A stretch of 9,871 bases of DNA from Moorella sp. UBA4076 (GCA_002383405.1 DFYS01000138.1:9038-18908); one strand, 5' to 3'. Shown: positions 1 through 6,921, numbered from the stretch's first letter. The notes: a model not told the origin generated them from the letters alone. Program-made: numbers and translations.

Positions 1-12
1 TTCCTACCAGCC

Positions 13-43
13 TCCCACATCTCGCATCCCACTTCCCACATCT
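13..43. repeat. Short direct repeat (TCCCACATCT twice)
   Basis: The 10-base word TCCCACATCT occurs at 13-22 and again at 34-43, within a pyrimidine-rich, C-heavy stretch. No reading frame of note covers it. It lies just before the terminator of an upstream unit and is probably non-coding 3' flank. Its function is unknown, and it may be chance or slippage in a low-complexity region. Confidence 0.45.
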
Positions 44-69
44 ATTTACAGGGTAGGGTTACTGGCTGC

Positions 70-109
70 AAACAGCTCCCTGGCGTATACAGGGGGCTGT
101 TTTGTGTTT
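70..109 (+). terminator. Rho-independent terminator of an upstream unit
   Basis: Bases 70-82 pair with 90-102 as a 13-bp stem with one G-U wobble (77 with 95), around a 7-base loop (83-89). A T-rich run (TTTTGTGTTT, 100-109) follows. The T run lies only on the 3' side in the + direction, so it ends a + strand transcript that began before the window. It insulates the phn operon from upstream transcription, so phnD needs its own promoter. Confidence 0.85.
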
Positions 110-130
110 ACCGGCTAGTTTACTGGCTAG
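107..130. repeat. 12-bp tandem repeat after the terminator
   Basis: TTTACCGGCTAG (107-118) is followed directly by TTTACTGGCTAG (119-130), with one mismatch. A third, weaker copy of the core (TTACTGGCTG) lies before the terminator at 59-68. It looks like local duplication in non-coding DNA, and no function can be read from it. Confidence 0.6.
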
Positions 131-348
131 CGATAAGGTTACCCTGCCGCGTCAAGACTTTCCCTGGCATGGTGCGGCTGCCGGGCGCTACCGGCGGGTG
201 GTGGTGCCGCGGCTCGGACTGCTGCTCCCGGTTTATTCACCATGGATTACAATTGGGGTAACGGTTGCCACAGGTAAAAGTATAGGCGGGTAATTTTCAG
301 CATCTTTGCCGGCAGGTTGGCATTACCGGTGGCGGCAAAGTAAAAGCG
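131..348. other. Intergenic region, no gene supported
   Basis: This stretch separates the upstream terminator from the phn promoter. An open frame spanning 102-293 has no recognisable domain and no good ribosome binding site, starts inside the terminator tail, and is not credible. Small inverted repeats are present (GCCGG/CCGGC around 180-195, and 304-340, listed separately). No tRNA, known riboswitch or regulator gene is visible. Confidence 0.6.
304..340. repeat. Inverted repeat upstream of the phn promoter
   Basis: CTTTGCCG (304-311) is the exact reverse complement of CGGCAAAG (333-340), with a 21-base loop. No T run follows on either side, so it is not a standard terminator. It lies directly upstream of the phased hexamers at 349-387. 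It could be an operator or a chance hairpin. Confidence 0.45.
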
Positions 349-387
349 TTAGCAATAATTTAAAAAAATTTTTACGCAACCTTAATA
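349..387 (+). promoter_or_regulatory. Pho-box-like array of four 11-bp-phased hexamers
   Basis: Four hexamers start exactly 11 bp apart: TTAGCA (349), TTAAAA (360), TTTACG (371) and TTAATA (382). This fits the Bacillus PhoP-box pattern, which is TT(A/C/T)A(C/T)A-like hexamers separated by about 5 bp. The array ends about 20 bp before a TATGAT -10 box and there is no good -35 box, as expected for an activator-dependent promoter. AT-richness raises the chance of a random match, but the exact phasing of four copies is notable. PhoP control is inferred. It makes sense because C-P lyase operons are phosphate-starvation genes in many bacteria. Confidence 0.55.
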
Positions 388-407
388 ATTCCATCATGTA
401 GACAAGT

Positions 408-413
408 TATGAT
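408..413 (+). promoter_or_regulatory. Likely -10 box of the phn operon promoter
   Basis: TATGAT matches the TATAAT consensus at five of six positions. It would place transcription start near 420 and leave a leader of about 47 nt before phnD. At 17-18 bp upstream the sequence (ATAATT or AATAAT) is a poor -35 box, which fits dependence on the phased hexamers just upstream. This is the only promoter candidate I would defend in the window. Confidence 0.5.
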
Positions 414-466
414 GCAATTGAACGAGGCGCAGGCGTAGTTCAAAAAAATCGTGGAGGGATCGCCAA

Positions 467-1405
467 ATGAGGCAAGCAAAACGTATTCTGGGAGTCATTG
501 CCGTCATGACGATGCTGCTACTGAGCCTGACGGCGTGCAACAGCAAGAGCGGGGCACCGGCTGCCAGCGGGCCGGACAACTCCGCGCGCCAGGGGTGGCC
601 GCAAGTGCTGCATTACAGCGTCGTACCCGGCGAAAGCCAGGAAGCCATCGCCAAGACCTTCAAGCCGCTGGTGGACGATCTGAGCCAGGCGCTGGGGATG
701 CCGGTAGAGTTTTACATACCCACCGATTATACCGCCCTGATCGAGGCCATGCGTACCAAGAAAGTAGATGTGGCCGAATTCGGTCCCTTCTCCTACATCA
801 TCGCCAACGAGCGCAGCGGCGCCGAGGCCTTCGCCGTAGGTGCCAAAAGCCCGGCGGAGGCATTCTATCAAAGCCTGATCATCGTGCCGGATGAGTCCAG
901 TGCTCAAACGCTGGACGACCTGCGCGGCAAGAAGTTTCTGTTCGTCGACCCCGCCTCCACCTCGGGCAACCTGTTCCCCCACGTGATGCTGGCCAAGCAT
1001 TTTGGCCTTGCCTCGGCCCAGGAAGTGGACAAGATTTTCAGCAACGTCTCCTTCTCCGGCGGCCATGACGCCTCGGCCTTAGCCATTGCCAAGGGTGATG
1101 CCGACGGCGCCGCCGTATCGAGCTCTAACCTGAAACGCTACGTAGATAAGGGGATGCTGAAGGAATCGGACTACAAGGTGATAGCCGAATCCGACCCTAT
1201 TCCTATCGATCCTACCACCTACCGCCAGGATCTGCCCGAGGATTTAAAGCAAAAAATCAAGGAATTTTTTCTTAGCTACAAGAACCCCACTTTATTTGCT
1301 GAATGGGGCATCAACGGCTTTTTCCCGATAGCCGATTCTGATTATGACATGGTCAGAGAAACGGCGCGGATACTGAACATGAGCCCGGAAGAACTGTTAA
1401 AGTGA
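467..1405 (+). CDS. phnD: Phosphonate ABC transporter substrate-binding lipoprotein PhnD
   Basis: PhnD captures phosphonates outside the membrane and hands them to the PhnE permeases. The protein has 312 residues. It starts with a lipoprotein signal: positive residues at 2-6, a hydrophobic core at about 7-21, and the lipobox LTAC with the lipidated Cys24. A spacer rich in Ala, Ser and Gly (25-40) leads to a type-2 periplasmic-binding domain. STSG (164-167) corresponds to the Ser/Thr loop that binds the phosphonate group in E. coli PhnD. GGHD (198-201) and DADGAAV (211-217) also match conserved ligand-site regions. The ATG at 467 follows GGAGGG (453-458) by 8 nt. It is the first gene of the operon, behind a Pho-like promoter. 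The family is clear, but the exact substrate (phosphonate, phosphite or both) cannot be read. Confidence 0.95.
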   Translation: MRQAKRILGVIAVMTMLLLSLTACNSKSGAPAASGPDNSARQGWPQVLHYSVVPGESQEAIAKTFKPLVDDLSQALGMPVEFYIPTDYTALIEAMRTKKVDVAEFGPFSYIIANERSGAEAFAVGAKSPAEAFYQSLIIVPDESSAQTLDDLRGKKFLFVDPASTSGNLFPHVMLAKHFGLASAQEVDKIFSNVSFSGGHDASALAIAKGDADGAAVSSSNLKRYVDKGMLKESDYKVIAESDPIPIDPTTYRQDLPEDLKQKIKEFFLSYKNPTLFAEWGINGFFPIADSDYDMVRETARILNMSPEELLK

Positions 1406-1431
1406 TCAAAGTTTAAGCGGGGGTAAAAGCC

Positions 1432-2172
1432 GTGTCGCCTATTTTAACGGTACAGGGATTAAAGAAGGTCTACAACGACGGGACGACGGCGCTGCAAGGG
1501 GTGGACTTTACCGTCCAGCCGGGTGAATTTTTGGCTATAATCGGCCCCAGCGGCGCCGGGAAGAGTACCTTGATGCGCTGTATCAACCGCCTGGTTGAAC
1601 CCTCGGCAGGGAAGGTGCACTTTAACGGCGCCGATGTGCTCAAGGCCAATCAGCGGCAACTGCGCCTGTTGCGCCGCGAAATGGGGATGATATTCCAGAG
1701 TTTCAACTTGATCCCGCGGGTGACGGTGCTGGATAACGTCTTAAACGGACGGCTGGGGTATATGAACAGCGTTAAAGGAGCCATCGGCCTGTTCCCGCAA
1801 CAGGAAATCGAGGCAGCGATGCGGATCCTGGCGCGGGTGGGCTTAAGCGACCAGGCGTTTAAGAGGGCCAGTGAGTTGAGCGGGGGCCAGCAGCAGCGCG
1901 TGGGGATAGCGCGGGCCCTCGCCCAGAACCCCAAACTTATCCTGGCGGATGAGCCCATCGCCAGCCTGGATCCCGTTACTTCGGAAAGCATCATGAATTA
2001 CATCTACCGCATCTGCCGGGAAGATGGGATTACCTGTCTGATCAATCTGCATCAAGTGGAGTTCGCCAAACAGTATGCCACGCGCATCATCGGTATTCGC
2101 GCCGGCCACATTGTCTTCGATGGTGCGGCCGAACAGCTGACGCCGGCTATTATCCAGCAGATCTATCACTAG
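1432..2172 (+). CDS. phnC: Phosphonate ABC transporter ATP-binding protein PhnC
   Basis: PhnC is the cytoplasmic ATPase that powers import through the PhnE subunits. The 246-residue length is normal for the family. All ABC motifs are intact: Walker A GPSGAGKST (38-46), Q-loop Gln89 in MIFQSFNLIPR, signature LSGGQQQR (149-156), Walker B LILADEP (169-175), D-loop SLD (178-180) and H-loop His207. The sequence after the Q-loop (RVTVLDNVLNGRLG) is typical of PhnC. The start is GTG at 1432, 7 nt after a GGGGG Shine-Dalgarno (1419-1423). It begins 26 bases after the phnD stop, so it shares that transcript. Confidence 0.96.
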   Translation: MSPILTVQGLKKVYNDGTTALQGVDFTVQPGEFLAIIGPSGAGKSTLMRCINRLVEPSAGKVHFNGADVLKANQRQLRLLRREMGMIFQSFNLIPRVTVLDNVLNGRLGYMNSVKGAIGLFPQQEIEAAMRILARVGLSDQAFKRASELSGGQQQRVGIARALAQNPKLILADEPIASLDPVTSESIMNYIYRICREDGITCLINLHQVEFAKQYATRIIGIRAGHIVFDGAAEQLTPAIIQQIYH

Positions 2173-2199
2173 CCGTACCATCACTAGCTGTACGATGGT
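2165..2199 (+). repeat. 15-bp tandem duplication at the phnC-phnE1 junction
   Basis: ATCACTAGCCGTACC (2165-2179) is followed directly by ATCACTAGCTGTACG (2180-2194), with two mismatches. The first copy contains the phnC stop codon TAG (2170-2172). ACCATC (2177-2182) can also pair with GATGGT (2194-2199) in a weak hairpin that has no T run. It looks like a small local duplication that lengthened the spacer between the two genes. Confidence 0.6.
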
Positions 2200-2212
2200 G
2201 CTCCAATTGACC

Positions 2213-2219
2213 GGGAGGT
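2213..2219 (+). promoter_or_regulatory. Ribosome binding site fixing the phnE1 start
   Basis: GGGAGGT lies 8 nt before the ATG at 2228. The longer open frame begins at an ATG at 2195 inside the tandem duplication and has no Shine-Dalgarno. The 2228 start is therefore preferred. Confidence 0.8.
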
Positions 2220-2227
2220 GCAGAATA

Positions 2228-3010
2228 ATGGATTGGCAGAGTTACCAGCGAAAAAAGCGCCGCTACACCGTCTTGTTACTGGCCGGCTTGACAGGCATTA
2301 CCGTCCTGTCAATTAATACCACCGGCTTTTCGATGGCCAGAGCCGGCGCCGGTCTGGGGGAGATCTTGCGCTTTATATTGGTAGATATGCTGCCGCCCGA
2401 CTGGGGAAGCATCTCCCGGCTGCTGCAGCCGACTTTGGATACTTTGTATATGAGCGTGGTCGCCATGGGCACGTCAGCCTTAGTATCCTTTATCCTGGCT
2501 TTTTTTGCCGCCGGTGCTACGACGCCGCACCCATTGCTTCAGGTTATCGCAAGGGCTTTCGCTACCCTGCTGCGTACTATCCCCGATATGGTCTGGGTAT
2601 TGCTGATCGTCCCCGCCTACGGCCTGGGTGTAATGGCCGGCACCATCGCCCTGTTCATCGCTGGCGTCGGGCTGCTGACGCGCGCCTTTGCCGAGGCTTT
2701 AGACGAGATCGATATGGGGCAGGTGGAGGCGCTGAAAGCGGCAGGCAGCAGCTGGCTTCAGATTATGGGGCGGGCCGTCATGCCGCAGTTTTGGCCCGAA
2801 CTGCTGAGCTGGTCGCTGTTCAATCTGGATACCAATGTCCGCAGCTCGGCTATCATCGGCATGGTAGGCGGCGGTGGGCTGGGCTTTGCCATCCAGGCGG
2901 GGATCAAGCTGTTCCAGTTTGAAGAAGTGACTATGGCGATTTTGATGACGGTGGTGCTCTTTGTGGGGATAGAGTTTCTTACCACGGTTCTCAGGAGGAA
3001 TATCATATGA
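2228..3010 (+). CDS. phnE: Phosphonate ABC transporter permease PhnE (first copy)
   Basis: This is an inner-membrane permease half of the phosphonate importer. The protein has 260 residues from the preferred ATG at 2228. A basic N-terminus (KKRRY, 9-13) precedes a first membrane segment at about 13-29. Further hydrophobic segments lie near 71-95, 121-152 and 235-255. The EAA coupling loop EALKAAG ... MPQ (167-187) is the site that docks on the ATPase PhnC. The GMVGGGGLGF stretch (211-220) is typical of PhnE. The gene ends in an ATGA overlap with the second permease, so the two are translationally coupled. The two permeases differ clearly in sequence, so a heterodimeric channel is likely, although two homodimers cannot be excluded. 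Confidence 0.93.
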   Translation: MDWQSYQRKKRRYTVLLLAGLTGITVLSINTTGFSMARAGAGLGEILRFILVDMLPPDWGSISRLLQPTLDTLYMSVVAMGTSALVSFILAFFAAGATTPHPLLQVIARAFATLLRTIPDMVWVLLIVPAYGLGVMAGTIALFIAGVGLLTRAFAEALDEIDMGQVEALKAAGSSWLQIMGRAVMPQFWPELLSWSLFNLDTNVRSSAIIGMVGGGGLGFAIQAGIKLFQFEEVTMAILMTVVLFVGIEFLTTVLRRNII

Positions 3011-3858
3011 ATGCCGACGCAGTCAGGGAAAAGCTGTCAGGTGTTGCCTCTGCCGGGATAGCAGTAAAAAAGGCTGCAGCGCCGGAGCGGCTGAAGAACG
3101 GCCGTTTTCTTGCCGGGGCTATGGTTGCCGGCGTCTTGCTGTTTATTTTCAGCCTGCAGCAACTGCATTTCGATTATGCCCGGCTGGGAAGCGGGACACT
3201 GGAACTCTTGACCATGGCCGTTAAAATGTGGCCGCCCAATGCTGCCGATTGGCGTCTGGTGCTGTTGGCTGCCGCCGAGACCCTGCAGATTACCTGGCTG
3301 GCTATACTGCTCTCAGTGGCCATGGCTTTCGGCTTATCCTTTTTCGGAGCGGCCAACATATCCCCCCACCGAGGTATTTTCTGGCTGGTAAGGGGATTTG
3401 CGGCGCTTATGCGCGCTATCCCGGTGCTGGTATGGGCGATTATCTTCGTGGCGGCCATGGGGCTGGGGCCGCTGCCCGGCATCCTGGCGCTGGCTATCCA
3501 CAGCCTGGGGATGATGGTCAAGGTTTTTGCCGATTCCATCGAGGAGATGGACCAGCGTTTGCTCGAGGCCCTGCGTGCCAGCGGCGCGAGCTGGCTGCAG
3601 GTAGTGGTGCGGGGGGTCGTCCCGAGCGTCGCGACATACTTCCTTTCCTGGACGTTGCTGCGCTTCGACATCGACCTGCGCTATGCGACGATACTGGGCG
3701 TGGTGGGAGCCGGCGGCATCGGCTGGCAGTTGATTCGCGCCATGCGCATGTATGAACTCAACGAGGCGCTCTTTATCACCATCGTCATTTTTGCCATGCT
3801 CTATGCGGTGGAAATGCTGAGTAATTACCTTAAGAAGAAGATAATCAAGACGGCCTGA
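3007..3858 (+). CDS. phnE: Phosphonate ABC transporter permease PhnE (second copy)
   Basis: This is the second permease subunit, of 283 residues. It has a longer N-terminus than the first copy: about 33 polar residues precede the first membrane segment (about 34-50). More hydrophobic segments lie at about 87-115, 125-152 and 255-273. The EAA loop is EALRASG ... VVP (187-206), and GVVGAGGIGW (231-240) matches the conserved PhnE region. The ATG at 3007 overlaps the phnE1 stop (ATGA), and AGGAGG (2993-2998) sits 8 nt upstream. It shares EAL.A.G.SWLQ and the glycine-rich stretch with PhnE1 but is otherwise divergent, so the pair arose by old duplication and not recent copying. It probably pairs with PhnE1 over a PhnC dimer. 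Confidence 0.93.
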   Translation: MNADAVREKLSGVASAGIAVKKAAAPERLKNGRFLAGAMVAGVLLFIFSLQQLHFDYARLGSGTLELLTMAVKMWPPNAADWRLVLLAAAETLQITWLAILLSVAMAFGLSFFGAANISPHRGIFWLVRGFAALMRAIPVLVWAIIFVAAMGLGPLPGILALAIHSLGMMVKVFADSIEEMDQRLLEALRASGASWLQVVVRGVVPSVATYFLSWTLLRFDIDLRYATILGVVGAGGIGWQLIRAMRMYELNEALFITIVIFAMLYAVEMLSNYLKKKIIKTA

Positions 3859-3890
3859 TGTTCTTGCCGGGGAAGGACGACCGAGCAGTG

Positions 3891-4328
3891 ATGGACAAAC
3901 ATCGGTTATCGCGTCTCCTGGTAGAGGGTGACCGCAGCATTGCGGCGGCGTGGGCCGACGCAATCGCGAGCTGCCACGACGTGGCGGTCGAGCGGCCGCC
4001 GCATAAAAGCCTGGTTATGGCCCGAGCGCGGGACTCCGTTAGGCAGCAGCCTTTTTATGTGGGGGAAATCCTGGTTACTGAATGTACCGTTAAGGTGGAC
4101 GGCGTTATCGGCTTTGGCATGATAATGGGTGATGAACCCGATATGGCCTGGCGGCTGGCAGTTATCGACGCCGCCTGTAACGCGCATTTACCCGAGGTGG
4201 AGGAATGGCTGCCGCGCCTGCTGGCGGAAGAGCGGGTCATTGCGGCCCGGCAGCAGGGTGAATATACCAAAGCAGCGCGCACCAGGGTTAATTTTGAGAC
4301 AGTGGAGGATTACATTGGCAAGGTTTGA
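3891..4328 (+). CDS. phnG: C-P lyase core subunit PhnG
   Basis: PhnG is a structural subunit of the cytoplasmic C-P lyase core (PhnG2H2I2J2 in E. coli). With PhnI, PhnH and PhnL it makes the ribose-phosphonate triphosphate from ATP. The protein has 145 residues, close to the 150 of E. coli PhnG. Conserved parts are FYVGEILVTECTV (55-67), GVIGFG (71-76), VIDAA (91-95) and the C-terminal TRVNFETV (131-138). Start choice is uncertain. ATG 3858 overlaps the phnE2 stop but has only a weak AAGAAG upstream. GGAAGGA (3871-3877) favours GTG 3888 or ATG 3891, and family alignment fits the later start. The C-terminus overlaps the start of phnH. Confidence 0.93.
   Translation: MDKHRLSRLLVEGDRSIAAAWADAIASCHDVAVERPPHKSLVMARARDSVRQQPFYVGEILVTECTVKVDGVIGFGMIMGDEPDMAWRLAVIDAACNAHLPEVEEWLPRLLAEERVIAARQQGEYTKAARTRVNFETVEDYIGKV
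4304..4308 (+). promoter_or_regulatory. Ribosome binding site supporting a TTG start for phnH
   Basis: GGAGG inside the phnG coding sequence lies 6 nt before TTG 4315 but 21 nt before the first ATG (4330). It is the only good Shine-Dalgarno near the phnH start and so decides for TTG. Confidence 0.7.
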
Positions 4329-4947
4329 TATGGTACACGATGCCCAGGATGTTTACCGCCGGCTGCTGGACGCTATGGCCCGGCCGGGGAAAATAAATGA
4401 CCTGGGGCCAGTCCGGGAAAAGATCCCGCCGGAAGCCGCCCTGGCGCCGGGTCTGGCTGTTATGGCTTTAACCCTGCTGGACGGTGAAGTGAGCTTTGCC
4501 GTCCTTAGCCAGGCGCCAGAAGCGGCGGAACGCTACCTGAAGTGGAGCACGCGCAGCCGGCCGGCTCCCCTCACCGAAGCTGACTATATTTTTGTGGATA
4601 AGCATTTGAATGCAGGCGAAACAGCGGCCCTGCTGCAGGGAGCGAAACGAGGCACCCTTCTCAGGCCCGATCAAAGCGCCACTCTATTTTTAGCTGTCAC
4701 CAGGCTGGCGGCGCCAGGGGAAGGGGTACCCGGAACTATACACCTGAGGCTGAAGGGGCCGGGGATTCCCGGAGAGCGTCCTGGCGCTGTAGTGGGCCTG
4801 CCGCGTTTATGGATAGCCGGGCGCTGTCAGGTCAACAGCGAATATCCTTTAGGAATCGATATGGTACTGGTCGATAGCGCCGGCCGGATTATGGCCCTGC
4901 CGCGGACGACAACAGTGGAAGAAGGGGCGCCGGTATGGGATATGTAA
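4315..4947 (+). CDS. phnH: C-P lyase core subunit PhnH
   Basis: PhnH is a non-catalytic subunit of the PhnGHIJ core, needed for phosphonate activation. From TTG 4315 the protein has 210 residues (E. coli PhnH has 194). Family features are DAQDVYRRLLDAMARPG (9-25), LTLLDGE (52-58), LRLKGPG (144-150), YPLGID (167-172) and ALPRTT (184-189), which match the E. coli protein in order. The TTG start has GGAGG 6 nt upstream and gives an N-terminus closer in length to homologs than ATG 4330. The gene overlaps phnG by 14 bases. The same frame stays open back to 4129 inside phnG, but that stretch looks like a shadow with no PhnH similarity. Confidence 0.93.
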   Translation: MARFDMVHDAQDVYRRLLDAMARPGKINDLGPVREKIPPEAALAPGLAVMALTLLDGEVSFAVLSQAPEAAERYLKWSTRSRPAPLTEADYIFVDKHLNAGETAALLQGAKRGTLLRPDQSATLFLAVTRLAAPGEGVPGTIHLRLKGPGIPGERPGAVVGLPRLWIAGRCQVNSEYPLGIDMVLVDSAGRIMALPRTTTVEEGAPVWDM

Positions 4948-6032
4948 TGGTTACCGGGGGGCAGGAAGCCATAGCTGCAGCCAATAAGTTGAGCAAGTAT
5001 TACCGGGTCAAAGATGCTGCTGAACCGCTGCCGGTTAAAGAGATAGAGCACCAGCTGCGCCTGTTGATCGACAGGGTGATGGGTGAAGGCGGGTTGTATG
5101 CGCCGGAATACGCCGCCATAGCGCTGAAACAGGCTGAAGGCGACACGGCCGAAGCGGCCTTTCTGCTCCGGGCCTATCGCTCTACCCTGGAGCGGGATCA
5201 TTATTCCCTCACCGTGGAGCCGGCGCGGATGCGGGTAATACGGCGGCTTTCGTCGGCTTTTCGCGATATCCCCGGCGGGCAGATGCTGGGCCCTACTTAT
5301 GACTATACGCATCGGCTGCTTGATTTTTCCCTGCGTCAGGAAGGGGAGGAAGAGCTACGGGCGTTCTTGCAGCAATGGCATCTGGACGGCGAGGTTACTG
5401 GACCAGTTCCTACTCTGGCTAAAGTTTCTGAGCTTTTGCGCCAGCAGGGTTTGCTGCGGCAGTGCCCTGCGGCTGCGGACGACAGGGTACCTTTTGACAT
5501 CACCATGGCCAGCGTTACTTTTCCGGCACCGCGTTCTGCCCGCCTGCAGGCCCTGGCGCGCGGTGAGACCGGGGCCATGGTGGCGCTGGCCTACAGTTCC
5601 CTGCGCGGCTACGGCACGGTCCATCCCACCATCGGCGAACTGCGCGTCGGCTATGCCGCCGTGGATATCCCCTATCCTTATGCCGACGGCGGGGAGGAGA
5701 TTCTGATCTATATCGGCGAGATTATGCTGACCGAAGTGGAATGCATCAATTCTTTTGCCGGCAATGAAGATGGGGGCGCGGCCCAATTCTCTCTGGGTTA
5801 CGGTCTCTGTTTCGGACAGAATGAGCCCAAGGCCATAGCCATGGCAATTCTGGAAAGCAGCCTGCAGACCAAAGGGCCGGCGCCGGTGCAGGACGAGGAA
5901 TTCGTTTTGATGCATATCGACTGTGTCGAGGCGCATGGCTTCATTTCCCATTTGAAGCTGCCTCATTATGTCACCTTTCAGTCGTCGCTGGCCCGCATCC
6001 GTCAGGCGCAGCAGCAGGCAGCGTCTAAATAG
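4935..6032 (+). CDS. phnI: C-P lyase core subunit PhnI (nucleosidase/transferase)
   Basis: PhnI displaces adenine from ATP (or GTP) and, with PhnG, PhnH and PhnL, links the phosphonate to C1 of ribose triphosphate. The protein has 365 residues, a normal length. Conserved blocks are MGYVMVTGGQEAI at the N-terminus, IPGGQMLGPTYDYTHRLLDF (112-131), RGYG (214-217), GEIMLTEVEC (251-260), GPAPVQDEEFVL (314-325) and SHLKLPHYV (338-346). His339 and His344 correspond to the pair that binds zinc near the PhnI-PhnJ active site in E. coli (His328 and His333). The ATG at 4935 overlaps the phnH end by 13 bases and has GAAGGGG (4921-4927) 7 nt upstream. Confidence 0.96.
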   Translation: MGYVMVTGGQEAIAAANKLSKYYRVKDAAEPLPVKEIEHQLRLLIDRVMGEGGLYAPEYAAIALKQAEGDTAEAAFLLRAYRSTLERDHYSLTVEPARMRVIRRLSSAFRDIPGGQMLGPTYDYTHRLLDFSLRQEGEEELRAFLQQWHLDGEVTGPVPTLAKVSELLRQQGLLRQCPAAADDRVPFDITMASVTFPAPRSARLQALARGETGAMVALAYSSLRGYGTVHPTIGELRVGYAAVDIPYPYADGGEEILIYIGEIMLTEVECINSFAGNEDGGAAQFSLGYGLCFGQNEPKAIAMAILESSLQTKGPAPVQDEEFVLMHIDCVEAHGFISHLKLPHYVTFQSSLARIRQAQQQAASK

Positions 6033-6048
6033 GGGGAAGCAGAAGCGC

Positions 6049-6921
6049 ATGAATGGTTCTGAAACTAAGCCGGTATGGTTGGACACATATAACTTTGCCT
6101 TTTTGGATGAAGGCTCCAAGCGCGAGATCCGGCGTAAGACGTTGAAAGCAGTGGCCATCCCCGGTTACCAGGTGCCTTTCGCCTCGCGGGAGATGCCCAT
6201 CGCCCGCGGCTGGGGGACGGGCGGTCTCCAGTTAACGCTGGCGCTCATCGGCCGCGGTGACAGGCTGAAGGTGATCGACCAGGGCAGTGACGACAGCGTC
6301 AATGCGGTGAGCATCCGCCGCCTGGTGGAAAATACAACCGGCATTGAGACCACCGTCGACACAGCGGCGGCGACACTGATTCAGACCCGCCACCGTATTC
6401 CCGAGCAGCCGCTGCGCGCCGGCCAGATCCTGGTCTTGCAGGTGCCGCTGCCCGAGCCGTTGCGCTTGATTGAGCCGCGGGAAGAGGTGACCCGGCGGCA
6501 GCATGCCGAGATGGATTATAGCGCCATGTGGCTGGCCCTGTATGAGGATATTGTGCGCTGGGGGGACATCACGGTAGGGCACAGTTACCCCTGCCTGGCG
6601 CACGGGCGCTACCTTTTCAGCCCCAGCCCCATACCGCGCTGGGATATACCGAAGCTGCACCAGGCGGCGTGCCTTTATCTTTTTGGCGCCGGCAGGGAGA
6701 AGCGGATCTATGCCATCCCCCCTTATACCGATGTGCAGCCGCTATCCTTCGATGACTATCCCTTCGCAGTAGAGAGGTTGGCAGGCGCCTGCTGCCGTTT
6801 GTGCGGCAGTACCAGCACCTTTTTGTATGAAATTGACGACGCCGCCAGCGGACAGAAGCTCTACCAGTGCTCGGACACCGCTTATTGTCAGCAGCGCCGG
6901 CAGGAACGGGGGCAGGCATGA
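6049..6921 (+). CDS. phnJ: Alpha-D-ribose 1-methylphosphonate 5-phosphate C-P lyase PhnJ
   Basis: PhnJ is the radical enzyme that breaks the carbon-phosphorus bond using S-adenosylmethionine and a 4Fe-4S cluster. It yields a hydrocarbon (methane from methylphosphonate) and a ribose 1,2-cyclic phosphate. The protein has 290 residues. The Cys249-X2-Cys252-X21-Cys274-X5-Cys280 pattern is identical in spacing to E. coli PhnJ. There the first three cysteines bind the cluster and the last carries the thiyl radical. Gly39 in AIPGYQVPF is the proposed glycyl-radical residue (Gly32 in E. coli). An additional Cys248 precedes the motif. The ATG at 6049 follows AGGGGGAAG (6031-6039), which overlaps the phnI stop. 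The frame is open upstream, but that part is shadow. All key residues are intact, so the enzyme should be active. Confidence 0.97.
   Translation: MNGSETKPVWLDTYNFAFLDEGSKREIRRKTLKAVAIPGYQVPFASREMPIARGWGTGGLQLTLALIGRGDRLKVIDQGSDDSVNAVSIRRLVENTTGIETTVDTAAATLIQTRHRIPEQPLRAGQILVLQVPLPEPLRLIEPREEVTRRQHAEMDYSAMWLALYEDIVRWGDITVGHSYPCLAHGRYLFSPSPIPRWDIPKLHQAACLYLFGAGREKRIYAIPPYTDVQPLSFDDYPFAVERLAGACCRLCGSTSTFLYEIDDAASGQKLYQCSDTAYCQQRRQERGQA

Noticed and set aside
102..293. A 63-codon frame between the terminator and the phn promoter
   Set aside because: It starts within the terminator tail, has no clear ribosome binding site, and its predicted product resembles no family I recognise.
304..370. The hairpin plus A/T run considered as a terminator or riboswitch
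   Set aside because: The bases after the stem are not a T run on either strand, and no known riboswitch core is recognisable. The A/T run fits the phased promoter hexamers better.
4129..4314. In-frame upstream extension of phnH to an ATG at 4129
   Set aside because: It lies wholly inside phnG, has no PhnH similarity and no matching Shine-Dalgarno. The better site is at 4304-4308.
5968..6048. N-terminal extension of PhnJ into phnI
   Set aside because: PhnJ homology begins near MNGSETKPVW at 6049, where a Shine-Dalgarno is present. The extension is the alternate frame of the phnI end.
5355..6158. A 267-codon open frame on the minus strand opposite phnI and phnJ, and similar ones at 518-1066, 3334-3963 and 9229-9666
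   Set aside because: Each lies fully opposite a well-supported phn gene, shows no recognisable domain, and is explained by the high GC content lowering stop-codon frequency.
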